DNA from: Oscillospiraceae bacterium | GTDB lineage: Bacteria > Bacillota > Clostridia > Oscillospirales > Ruminococcaceae | NCBI GenBank assembly: GCA_003531585.1 | Contig: DQFX01000019.1 | Span: 4,771 to 24,347 of the forward strand | DNA: 19,577 bases | Reading direction: 5' to 3' | The notes under the pieces: generated by a model | Told to the model about the DNA's origin: nothing | The model's database searches: none | What the model saw: the letters and a program-made list of their open reading frames with translations, nothing else | Position numbers and translations under genes: made by a program | Shown here: piece after piece, positions 12,919 through 19,577 of the stretch | How the letters are laid out: every line of letters starts with the position of its first letter | Numbering within the stretch: the stretch's first letter is position 1

Positions 12919-14106
12919 TTACTTTAAAAGCTCCTTTGCCGCCGCGCCGAGTATCTTCACGCCCTTTTCGATCTGCTCGTCTGTCGGGGTGGAGAAATTC
13001 AGGCGGAAGGAGTGGGAAACGGCGCTCTCATCAGAGCAGAACGCGTTTCCGGGGACAACGGCTACCTTGCGCTCGACAGCTCCCTTGCAGAAAGCGTTCA
13101 TGTCGTACTTATCCGGCAGGGTAGCCCAGATGAACAGACCTCCCTGCGGGTGTGTGAAGCTGATGAAATCCGGAAGCTCCTTTTCAAGCCCCCCGAGCAT
13201 AAGATGGCACTTGTGGCGGTAGATAGCCTGGAGCTTCTTCAGATGCTCGTCGAAATCAACGTTGGTGAGGAAGCGGTAGGTCAGCATCTGCGCCCAGATG
13301 TTGGTGTGCACGGTGCTTGTCTGGAGACCTACGACCGCCTTCGATACGACATCGGACGCGCCCAGCAGGTAGCCTACGCGAAGGCCCGGTGCAAGCGTCT
13401 TGGAGAACGTCCCGCAATAAAGCACGTTCCCCTTGGTGTCAAGCTCCTTGATGGACTTTACGTCCTCGCCCTCGAAGCGGAGCGCTCCGTAGGGGTTGTC
13501 CTCCAGTATATACACGCCGTACTTTTCAGCAAGGGCGAGTATTTCCTTACGGCGCTGGAGGGTGGTCGTCCTGCCGGTGGGGTTCTGGAAGTTCGGGATA
13601 GTGTAGATGAATTTTGTGGTGGGGTTGGATCTCAGGGCTTCCTCAAGGCTGTCGGGCTTCATGCCGTCGTCGTCCATCGGAACTCCCACCAGCTTAACGC
13701 CGTAGCTCCTGAACGCATTCAGCGAGCCTACGAACGCCGGATCCTCGCAGATTATCACATCGCCCTCGTTGCAGAGTATCTTCGCGGTGGTCTCGATAGC
13801 CTGCTGTGCTCCGCTGGTGATGACTACCTGGTCGCCATCGCGGAACAGCCCCTTTTTCGTGAGGTCGGCCTTCAGCCACTCGCGGAGCTTCGGGTAGCCC
13901 TCGGTGATGGAGTACTGCAATGCGTTTATCGGCTCCTCGCGGAAGATGTCGGCGGAGAGCTTTGCGATGGTCTCCACCGGGAACGCCTCCGGCGCGGGGT
14001 TTCCTGCGGCGAAGCTTATCACTTCGGGGTCTGCGGTGAATTTAAGTATCTCGCGTATCGCGGAAGGCTGTAAGCCGGACACGCGGTCGGAAAATGGCTT
14101 TAACAT
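12919..14106 (-). CDS. PLP-dependent class I/II aminotransferase (2-aminoadipate/aromatic type)
   Basis: The 395-residue protein has a fold-type I PLP enzyme layout: ISFAAGNPAPEAFP (30-43), TSGAQQAI (98-104), PNFQNPTG (171-178), LEDNPYG with the PLP-pyridine Asp203, and the Schiff-base Lys236 in GTFSKTLAPGLRVGY. It resembles the LysN/AroH-like group related to the MocR C-terminal domain but has no DNA-binding domain. It would move amino groups between amino acids and 2-oxoacids; the substrate is not resolved. It has its own promoter and is the likely first gene of the four-gene leftward operon, though the metabolic link to the kinase cluster is not obvious. Confidence 0.92.
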   Translation of the reverse strand: MLKPFSDRVSGLQPSAIREILKFTADPEVISFAAGNPAPEAFPVETIAKLSADIFREEPINALQYSITEGYPKLREWLKADLTKKGLFRDGDQVVITSGAQQAIETTAKILCNEGDVIICEDPAFVGSLNAFRSYGVKLVGVPMDDDGMKPDSLEEALRSNPTTKFIYTIPNFQNPTGRTTTLQRRKEILALAEKYGVYILEDNPYGALRFEGEDVKSIKELDTKGNVLYCGTFSKTLAPGLRVGYLLGASDVVSKAVVGLQTSTVHTNIWAQMLTYRFLTNVDFDEHLKKLQAIYRHKCHLMLGGLEKELPDFISFTHPQGGLFIWATLPDKYDMNAFCKGAVERKVAVVPGNAFCSDESAVSHSFRLNFSTPTDEQIEKGVKILGAAAKELLK

Positions 14107-14143
14107 TTAATGTTGTCCTTTCTGGAAGAATCTATACTCTATA

Positions 14144-14172
14144 ATTATATCACAACCTCGCGGTATTGTAAA
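14144..14172 (-). promoter_or_regulatory. Promoter of the aminotransferase-kinase operon
   Basis: On the minus strand TTTACA (14167-14172) and an extended -10 TGATATAAT (TATAAT at 14144-14149) have a 17-base spacer. It is divergent from the DUF389 promoter. Confidence 0.85.
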
Positions 14173-14203
14173 GCGGTATTCCGCAGGAAAGAGCAAAACG
14201 TTG

Positions 14204-14233
14204 TTGACTTTTTGTCCACGCCCGTGCTATAAT
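14204..14233 (+). promoter_or_regulatory. Promoter of the DUF389 gene
   Basis: TTGACT (14204-14209) and TATAAT (14228-14233) are 18 bases apart, with TGC just before the -10 box (extended -10). The leader is about 23 bases. Confidence 0.82.
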
Positions 14234-14262
14234 GTAGGAAATTTATTCAAGAAGGTGTCGTA

Positions 14263-15717
14263 ATGAGCAAAGAAACAGAAAAAGCTGACGAAATAGACCG
14301 CGGCATACATAAGGAGATAAGGGAAAAGCGCACCGGAGTGCGCAAGTTCATGGCCGACCTGCTCAACATGCACGACGGCATGATGAGCTACGAGGAAATC
14401 GACGAAATGATGCTGGAAAACACGGTCATTCACGGACCGAACATGTGGATACTGTGCCTTGCGGCGCTGATAGCGTCGATAGGTCTGAACATGAACTCCA
14501 CGGCGGTCATCATCGGCGCGATGCTGATATCTCCGCTGATGAGCGGGATCATGACGATGGGTTACTCCCTCGCGGTGCGCGACCTGCGGCTCCTCCGGAG
14601 GGCGCTGCTTCGCTTCGGAACTCAGGTCGTGATAAGCCTGATAAGCTCCACTGTGTACTTCCTGATCACCCCGATAGACACTCCCACCGCGGAGATGATA
14701 GCCCGCACCAGCCCCACCATCTGGGACGTCCTGATAGCACTTTTCGGCGGTATCGCCGGCGCCATCGGAAACACCCGCGAGAAAAAGGGCAACGTTATCC
14801 CGGGCGTGGCTATAGCTACGGCGCTCATGCCTCCGCTCTGCACTGCGGGTTACGGGATCGCCTCGGGTCAGCCGTCGTTCTTCCTCGGCGCGTTTTATCT
14901 GTTCCTGATAAACACGCTGTTCATCTCGCTCTCAACGATGATAGTCACCATGATGCTGCGCGTGCCGTATCACCGCAACGTCAGCGACAAGAAGCAGAAG
15001 GTCATAAACCGCGCCGTCGCCGCGATAACGATCGTCGCGGCTGTGCCGAGCGTGTTCTTCGGGGCTTCCACGGTATACGGCTCCATCATGGACAAAAATA
15101 TATCCACATACCTTAACAGTGAGTTCGTATTCCCGAACACCTCTCTGGTAAAGAGCAGCGCCGACAAGAGCGCTCGCATGATATCGGTTTCGCTGGTCGG
15201 CACGCCTATCTCAGACGATGTGATATCCATGCTGGAGCAGGAAATGCCGAAATACGGGCTTGACGGCTACACGCTGAACGTAACTCAGAACAACATCGTT
15301 GACGCAGGCACCGACGAGGACAGCGGCGACAAGATCACCATAGCCCTCCAGGAGAACCGCATAAACGAGCTTGAGCGGCAGCTCTCCGAAAGGGAGCAGG
15401 AGCTGTCCGGGCTGAAAACCGAAAATTCCGAGCTGAAGAGCACGGTAGACTACGCCGCCGTGACGGCGAAGGCCGTGAAGATATTCCCGGAGCTGAGCAA
15501 TATCCGCTGCGGAAGCGTTACCGACAGCTCCGGAGAGCATGCGCTGCTCCTCGCGGACTCCGCCAATCCGCAGGACGCCGCGGCGCAGAAGCTGCTTGAA
15601 AACTGGCTAGCCGCCGAGACCGGAAGCAGCCGCGCAGAGGTGCGTGTAAACGTCCCGGAGCCGGAGCCTGCAACCGATGAGACCGGAACGGCGGAAGAGG
15701 GTATCCCGGTGGAATGA
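14263..15717 (+). CDS. DUF389 (TIGR00341-type) membrane protein
   Basis: The 484-residue protein has a DUF389 core: the motif NMNSTAVIIGAMLISPLMSG (77-96), GIAGAIGNTR, and PGVAIATALMPPLCTAGYG (about 180-198), with about seven membrane helices between residues 62 and 272. A soluble C-terminal part follows, including a likely coiled coil (about 363-398, heptads ELERQLSEREQELSGL) and an acidic tail. The function of DUF389 proteins is unknown. The C-terminal extension with coiled coil is longer than in minimal family members. The ATG follows AAGGTG. trpS regulatory DNA begins right after its stop, without a visible terminator. Confidence 0.88.
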   Translation: MSKETEKADEIDRGIHKEIREKRTGVRKFMADLLNMHDGMMSYEEIDEMMLENTVIHGPNMWILCLAALIASIGLNMNSTAVIIGAMLISPLMSGIMTMGYSLAVRDLRLLRRALLRFGTQVVISLISSTVYFLITPIDTPTAEMIARTSPTIWDVLIALFGGIAGAIGNTREKKGNVIPGVAIATALMPPLCTAGYGIASGQPSFFLGAFYLFLINTLFISLSTMIVTMMLRVPYHRNVSDKKQKVINRAVAAITIVAAVPSVFFGASTVYGSIMDKNISTYLNSEFVFPNTSLVKSSADKSARMISVSLVGTPISDDVISMLEQEMPKYGLDGYTLNVTQNNIVDAGTDEDSGDKITIALQENRINELERQLSEREQELSGLKTENSELKSTVDYAAVTAKAVKIFPELSNIRCGSVTDSSGEHALLLADSANPQDAAAQKLLENWLAAETGSSRAEVRVNVPEPEPATDETGTAEEGIPVE

Positions 15718-15721
15718 GCTC

Positions 15722-15750
15722 TTGACAAATCGGGAGCTTTGTGATAGAAT
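15722..15750 (+). promoter_or_regulatory. Promoter of the trpS leader
   Basis: Consensus TTGACA (15722-15727) and TAGAAT (15745-15750, preceded by TGA) are 17 bases apart. They begin 5 bases after the DUF389 stop codon. The start point is near 15757. Confidence 0.9.
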
Positions 15751-15756
15751 ATGAAA

Positions 15757-16116
15757 AGACCGCAGCAACTGCGGATCAAAGAATATTGATAACAAACGAA
15801 TATGCCCTTGAAACCGATGATACGGAGATAAAAATATCCGTGGCACTCACAGAGAGCGGCGAGTTATGGCGGGCTTCGCCATTTCAGCTGGGAACGCCGC
15901 AGAACGCCGGGTATACAAATGGACCGTAGAGGGCGCAGCCAAAGGCGGCGCAAAGCGCAGCCGAGTATTCTGCGACGTGCAGCAAGCGTTAATTGCGGGG
16001 ATATGGAAGTATCCATAGAGAGCACGGGAGGTTCCCGTGAATTAAGGTGGCAACGCGGTGTTGAATTATCACTCCGTCCTTATGGCAGATGTATTCTGCC
16101 GCGAGGGCGGAGTTTT
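15757..16116 (+). promoter_or_regulatory. Tryptophan T-box leader of trpS
   Basis: The leader carries the T-box AAGGTGGCAACGCGG (16044-16058) and a specifier region ACAAA-TGG-ACC with TGG (Trp) at 15920-15922. Stem I is built on GCGGCG (15852-15857) / CGCCGC and an ATGGCG/CGCCAT hairpin. Further hairpins follow, including a perfect CACGGGA/TCCCGTG (16023-16039), and a terminator at the end. Uncharged tRNA-Trp should pair with TGG and the T-box and allow read-through into trpS. About 85-90 bases precede stem I and contain a perfect CCGCAG/CTGCGG hairpin (15760-15774). This accounts for the whole 15718-16149 gap. Confidence 0.93.
16072..16116 (+). terminator. T-box-controlled terminator before trpS
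   Basis: CTCCGTCC (16072-16079) pairs with GGGCGGAG (16105-16112), with one G-U pair. An inner GGCAGA/TCTGCC hairpin lies within it, and TTTTGTTTG follows. It ends about 34 bases before the trpS start. Confidence 0.88.
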
Positions 16117-16149
16117 GTTTGTTCCGGCTTTCGGAGAAAGGAAATCATC

Positions 16150-17148
16150 ATGGAAGAACAGAAGAAAAATATGCTGAGCCTCATTCAGCCGACGAATACT
16201 CCCCACCTGGGCAACTACCTCGGCGCTATGCAGAACTGGGTAAAGCTACAGAACGACTACAACTGCTATTTCGGCATTGCAGACCTGCACTCCATCACCG
16301 TAAGGCAGGACCCCGTGAAGCTCCGCAACCAGATCAAGGAGAGCTACGCGCTGCTCATCGCTGCGGGTCTTGATCCGGAGAAGTCCACGCTGTTCGTGCA
16401 GGGTCACAACCCCAACCACGCCGAGCTAAGCTGGATCCTTTCCTGCTACACCCAGTTCGGCGAGCTTTCCAGAATGACGCAGTTCAAGGATAAGTCCGCA
16501 AAGCACCCTGACAACATCAACGCCGGTCTGTTCACCTACCCCGTTCTGATGGCTGCGGATATCCTGCTGTATCAGGCTGACCTCGTTCCCGTGGGGATCG
16601 ACCAGAAGCAGCACCTCGAACTTGCGAGAAACGTTGCACAGCGTTTCAACGGCATTTACGGCGACGTATTCACCATTCCCGACGGCTATATCACCAAGAC
16701 CACCGCGAAGGTGATGTCCCTCCAGGAGCCGACCAAGAAGATGTCCAAGTCCGATGAGAACCCCAACGCCAGCGTATGGATACTCGACGACAAGGATACG
16801 ATCATTCGCAAGTTCAAGCGCGCAGTCACCGACAGCGACACCGTTGTTTGCGCCAGGGAAGGCAAGGACGGCATAATCAACCTGATGTCCATATATTCCG
16901 CAGTTACAAACAAGTCCTTCGAGGAGATAGAGGCGGAGTTCGCAGGAAAGGGCTACGGAGATTTCAAGACCGCAGTCGGCGAGGCTGTAGCGGATATGCT
17001 GGCTCCCATGCAGGCTGAGTTCAAGCGCGTTTTCGCAGACAAGGCATACCTTGAGGACTGCATGAAGAAGGGCGCTGAAAAGGCGTTCAAGGCTTCCAGA
17101 AAGACCCTCCAGAAGGTACAGAAGAAGGTTGGATTCCTTACTCTGTAA
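16150..17148 (+). CDS. trpS: Tryptophanyl-tRNA synthetase
   Basis: The 332-residue class Ic synthetase has the HIGH-equivalent HLGN (19-22) in PTNTPHLGNYLGAM and the KMSKS motif (197-201) in KKMSKSDEN. It charges tRNA-Trp with tryptophan in the cytoplasm. The TGG-specific T-box directly upstream confirms the amino acid. The ATG at 16150 follows AAAGGA. The reading frame is open upstream to 15919, but that part is the T-box leader and is not coding. Length is typical. Confidence 0.97.
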   Translation: MEEQKKNMLSLIQPTNTPHLGNYLGAMQNWVKLQNDYNCYFGIADLHSITVRQDPVKLRNQIKESYALLIAAGLDPEKSTLFVQGHNPNHAELSWILSCYTQFGELSRMTQFKDKSAKHPDNINAGLFTYPVLMAADILLYQADLVPVGIDQKQHLELARNVAQRFNGIYGDVFTIPDGYITKTTAKVMSLQEPTKKMSKSDENPNASVWILDDKDTIIRKFKRAVTDSDTVVCAREGKDGIINLMSIYSAVTNKSFEEIEAEFAGKGYGDFKTAVGEAVADMLAPMQAEFKRVFADKAYLEDCMKKGAEKAFKASRKTLQKVQKKVGFLTL

Positions 17149-17279
17149 TCGCTAATACTCAAAGTATAATGTTTCGGAGCGATATTACAAATTGTTTCGT
17201 CATTTTGCTGATTATTCGTCGGCGTTTAGCGGTGTTGTTGTCATGTCCTACAAAATTTCTGGCAGTGGCAAATAAGCAC

Positions 17280-17308
17280 TTGCAATTTTCCGCTGTTTCT
17301 GATAAAAT
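17280..17308 (+). promoter_or_regulatory. Likely promoter of rpmB
   Basis: TTGCAA (17280-17285) and TAAAAT (17303-17308) are 17 bases apart. No clear U-tract terminator was seen after trpS in 17149-17279. Confidence 0.6.
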
Positions 17309-17358
17309 ATTATACGTTACTGAAAAATTAACTACTACAAGAGAGGTAGGTGCTTCAA

Positions 17359-17547
17359 ATGGCAAAATGTGAGATCTGCGGCAAGAGCGTTACCTTCGGT
17401 ATCAAGGTATCCCACTCCCACAGACGCAGCAACAGAACCTATAAGCCCAATGTCAAGAAGGTAAAGGCGATCGTAAACGGTACTCCCTGCAGAGTAAACG
17501 CTTGCACACGCTGCCTGCGCTCCGGTCTGGTTCAGAGAGCAGTTTGA
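17359..17547 (+). CDS. rpmB: 50S ribosomal protein L28, zinc-ribbon form
   Basis: The 62-residue protein starts MAKCEICGKSVTFGIKVSHS and ends NACTRCLRSGLVQRAV. Cysteine pairs 4/7 and the C-terminal CTRC form the zinc-binding (C+) type of L28. It is part of the large ribosomal subunit. Its own promoter and a strong terminator make it a single-gene unit. The start is the ATG seven bases after GGTG within a purine-rich site. Confidence 0.97.
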   Translation: MAKCEICGKSVTFGIKVSHSHRRSNRTYKPNVKKVKAIVNGTPCRVNACTRCLRSGLVQRAV

Positions 17548-17577
17548 TCTAACTTATTGACGTTAAGTTATTGGTTA

Positions 17578-17622
17578 CAGAAAAGTTCCCCTGTCGGTTT
17601 CCGGCGGGGGTTTTCTGTTTTT
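17578..17622 (+). terminator. Intrinsic terminator of rpmB
   Basis: CAGAAAA (17578-17584) pairs with TTTTCTG (17611-17617), with an inner CCCC/GGGG stem, followed by T5. A second perfect 7-bp inverted repeat TAACTTA/TAAGTTA (17550-17570) lies between the stop codon and the terminator. Confidence 0.88.
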
Positions 17623-17664
17623 CGCCACAGTTTTCGGCGCATTGAGTTAATTGCGTGAAATCTA

Positions 17665-17693
17665 TTGACAAACCAATTTAAATAATGTAAAAT
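17665..17693 (+). promoter_or_regulatory. Promoter of the ABC transporter pair
   Basis: Consensus TTGACA (17665-17670) and TAAAAT (17688-17693) are 17 bases apart. The start point is near 17700. Confidence 0.85.
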
Positions 17694-17702
17694 TTGTATA
17701 TA

Positions 17703-17714
17703 CACATTAATGTG
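17703..17714. promoter_or_regulatory. Perfect palindrome at the ABC transporter start point
   Basis: CACATTAATGTG is a perfect 12-bp palindrome placed at about +3 to +14 of the predicted transcript. This is a usual location for a repressor operator. The regulator is not identified. Confidence 0.4.
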
Positions 17715-17730
17715 GGAAAGGGTGAACGAA

Positions 17731-18630
17731 TTGGTCAGAATACGCAATCTATACAAGAAATACGGCTCATTCTCCGTGCTGAGAGGGCTCAGCATGGATA
17801 TCGAAAAGGGCGATGTTTACGGCTTCCTCGGGCGGAACGGCTGCGGCAAGACCACCACGATGAACATTATCACGAACATAATCCCGAAGGACGAGGGCGA
17901 GATAATCCTCGGCAACGGCAGACCGGTAAAGGTAGGGTACCTTCCGGAAAGCCCGACGATATACGGCTACATGACCTCCCGGGAATACCTCGAGTACATT
18001 GCCGCATGCACGAATTATCAGGGCGATGTGAAGCGCCGCGTAAACGAAGTGCTTGATATCGTGGGGCTGACGAAGGCGGCAGACCGCCGCGCGAAGGGAT
18101 ATTCCCGCGGAATGACCCAGCGTCTGGGAATGGGCGCGGCAATAATCGGCGACCCGGAGCTGCTGATATTCGACGAGCCGACGTCTGCGTTGGACCCCGA
18201 GGGCAGAGCCGAGGTCATCTCGATAATTGAGCGCCTCAAGAGCATGGGAAGCACCATTGTGCTTTCAACGCATATTCTGTCCGATGTTGAGCGCGTCGCG
18301 AACAGGATCGGAATAATGACAAACGGCAGGCTCGCCGAGGAAGGGTACCTTACGGATATCCTGCGCAAGCACGGCGGCGACGTGATACATCTTTCGGTGC
18401 GCGGGCTTACGGACGACCTAAAAATAAAGCTGCTGACTGTGGACTACGCCCGTGCGGAGTTCAACGACCTGAACGGTCAGTTCAGATTCGGCACGGATAA
18501 CGCGGAGGAGACCTCGCGGCGGCTTATACAGCTTCTCGCAGAGAACGGCGCGGCGGTGGACACCTTCAGCATCGGCACTGCGAGTCTTGAAGAAGTTTTC
18601 AGAATGGTGGTGGGCGCAAATGCAGATTAA
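17731..18630 (+). CDS. ABC transporter ATP-binding protein
   Basis: The 299-residue protein has Walker A GRNGCGKTT, signature YSRGMTQRLG (a variant of LSGGQ), Walker B LLIFDEPTSALDP and the switch His in STHILSDVERV. A C-terminal region of about 80 residues, typical of ABC-2-type exporter ATPases, follows. It should power export with the overlapping permease. I prefer the TTG at 17731, five bases after AAGGGTGA, over the ATG at 17710, which has no ribosome site and would start about 10 bases into the transcript. The substrate is unknown. Confidence 0.9.
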   Translation: MVRIRNLYKKYGSFSVLRGLSMDIEKGDVYGFLGRNGCGKTTTMNIITNIIPKDEGEIILGNGRPVKVGYLPESPTIYGYMTSREYLEYIAACTNYQGDVKRRVNEVLDIVGLTKAADRRAKGYSRGMTQRLGMGAAIIGDPELLIFDEPTSALDPEGRAEVISIIERLKSMGSTIVLSTHILSDVERVANRIGIMTNGRLAEEGYLTDILRKHGGDVIHLSVRGLTDDLKIKLLTVDYARAEFNDLNGQFRFGTDNAEETSRRLIQLLAENGAAVDTFSIGTASLEEVFRMVVGANAD

Positions 18631-19465
18631 GGCTGGCTTCAAAAAGGAATGGTTCCAGTTTTCCAGGACGTTCAGGCTGTGGGGAATACTGATCGCAACG
18701 GTTTCCTTTTCACTGGCGGATCCGCTGATGTACTGGGCGATGAACGCGCTGCTCGGCAGTCTGACCGATACTGATATGTACGGTTCGATAGGCGGCGCGG
18801 TGGATATCGAAAACAGTCTCGGAATGCTGTTCGGAAACGCTGGCTCCGTTTTTGCCGGCACGATGGCAGACCTGTGCGCGACCTCACTGCTGATAATCAT
18901 GCTGATACTGATGTCCCCCTGCGGCGGCGAGCAGAAAAAGCGCGCCACGATAATCCCGTCCTGTTCGGGGCTGGACACGTTCAGTTACCTTATCCCGAAG
19001 TACGTAATGTACCCGGGAACGGTTTTCGTGACCGGATTCCTGGCGGCGCTGATTTCCGGAGGTCTTTGCAACCTGCTGTTCACGGACGGAAAAGTCAGCG
19101 GCGGAATGGTGCTGCTGGCGGCGTTCCTGTGTGCGGTGTACATGGCGTTCTTTACGGCGGTATACATGTCGATAGGGCTTTTCACCAGCAGACCCGGCGT
19201 TGTTACGGTGTTTATGTACGTCGGCGTGTCTATAGTGCAGATGATACTGATGTCGCTTGACCTTACGAAGTTCCACCCGCTGACCCTGCGGTCGCTTGTT
19301 ATAGGCGAGATGTTCCGCGATGACTTTGTTCTTGCTGATAACGCTGCGAGCATAATCGTGGGAATAGTGCTTTCAGTGGTAATTGCCGTTATGATGTTTG
19401 TTCTTACGCTTTCAGTTATTAAGAGCAAGAAGATCAATAATCAGGAAGACAAGCCGGAGTTCTGA
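18620..19465 (+). CDS. ABC-2-type transporter permease
   Basis: The 281-residue protein has about six hydrophobic segments, including the first near residues 19-40, then LLIIMLILMSPCGGEQKK, GTVFVTGFLAALISG and a final helix around residues 245-270. It starts MQIKAGFKKEWFQFSRTFRLW. It overlaps the ATPase gene by 11 bases, so the pair is translationally coupled; the longer in-frame start at 18587 lies deep inside the ATPase and is less likely. The fold is ABC-2-like; the substrate could be a peptide, drug or lipid. Confidence 0.82.
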   Translation: MQIKAGFKKEWFQFSRTFRLWGILIATVSFSLADPLMYWAMNALLGSLTDTDMYGSIGGAVDIENSLGMLFGNAGSVFAGTMADLCATSLLIIMLILMSPCGGEQKKRATIIPSCSGLDTFSYLIPKYVMYPGTVFVTGFLAALISGGLCNLLFTDGKVSGGMVLLAAFLCAVYMAFFTAVYMSIGLFTSRPGVVTVFMYVGVSIVQMILMSLDLTKFHPLTLRSLVIGEMFRDDFVLADNAASIIVGIVLSVVIAVMMFVLTLSVIKSKKINNQEDKPEF

Positions 19466-19577
19466 TGATTTTGCGCAATTTGGTGGTATTCAAAGGTTGA
19501 CCGAATTGTTGTTTAGAGGCGGAACGCTGCTTGTGAGAGAAAACTATTCTTTATCTGTGTAGTGTGCTTCCGAAACA
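19466..19577. other. Unassigned right edge
   Basis: The last 112 bases hold no supported gene, hairpin with U tract, or promoter. The window ends before any following gene. Confidence 0.5.

Noticed and set aside
13012..14073. 353-residue plus-strand frame opposite the aminotransferase
   Set aside because: Antisense to a complete PLP enzyme; no motifs of its own.
15919..16149. N-terminal extension of trpS by an upstream ATG
   Set aside because: The stretch is the T-box leader, including the specifier, T-box and terminator; family alignment begins at MEEQKK.

Overview
The window looks like a chromosomal segment of a low-redundancy, moderately GC-rich Clostridia genome, most likely an Oscillospirales/Ruminococcus-type gut anaerobe. 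The reasons are: sigma-A promoters with 17-18 bp spacing and strong AGGAGG ribosome sites; two solitary ECF-transporter S subunits (BioY, FolT); a THF riboswitch; a tryptophan T-box; a SpoIID-like protein with peptidoglycan-binding repeats; and a Cys4 zinc-type L28. The species call is inference from gene families and style, not from a database search. No rRNA, tRNA or CRISPR array is visible.

Layout. Positions 1-4667 are read leftwards and hold housekeeping and vitamin genes: bioY (biotin uptake) under a BirA-type operator, a GT4 glycosyltransferase, proC, folT preceded by a THF riboswitch, and pfkA. A divergent promoter region at 4668-4997 separates pfkA from the rightward gene trxA. trxA ends in a strong hairpin shared with the convergent leftward pair at 5354-7844, a SpoIID-like/peptidoglycan-binding protein and an overlapping proline-rich protein. 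From 7845 to 9927 lies a MATE efflux gene flanked by two palindromic mobile-looking elements. Further right, still leftward, is an apparent operon (14106 down to 9928): class I/II aminotransferase, Sel1-repeat protein with a zinc ribbon, TerY-C-like metal-binding protein and an atypical protein kinase. Rightward genes from 14263 are a DUF389 membrane protein, trpS behind a Trp T-box, rpmB, and an ABC ATPase/permease pair.

The most unusual content is a family of about 155-160 bp imperfect palindromes sharing the terminal sequence AACCTCTAAAAACC. Two copies (1-81, cut by the window edge, and 9698-9857) agree at 77 of 78 compared positions. A third (7933-8089) has the same ends but a different interior. 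The two complete copies are flanked by perfect 6-bp direct repeats, so they look like non-autonomous transposable elements (MITE-like). The copy at 9698-9857 sits at the predicted transcription start of the MATE gene. The MATE messenger would therefore begin with the whole element, pass an element-supplied Shine-Dalgarno and a three-codon reading frame, and then run through a 14-bp terminator hairpin before the MATE ribosome site. This is a plausible attenuated drug-efflux leader rebuilt by a mobile hairpin.

Other regulatory layers are clear from sequence: the biotin operator overlapping the bioY -35 box and the stop codon of the gene before it, the THF riboswitch ahead of folT, and a T-box with a TGG specifier ahead of trpS. 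The kinase/TerY-C/Sel1 cluster belongs to the broad kinase-TerY style of stress signalling, but the usual vWA and PP2C partners are not in the window.
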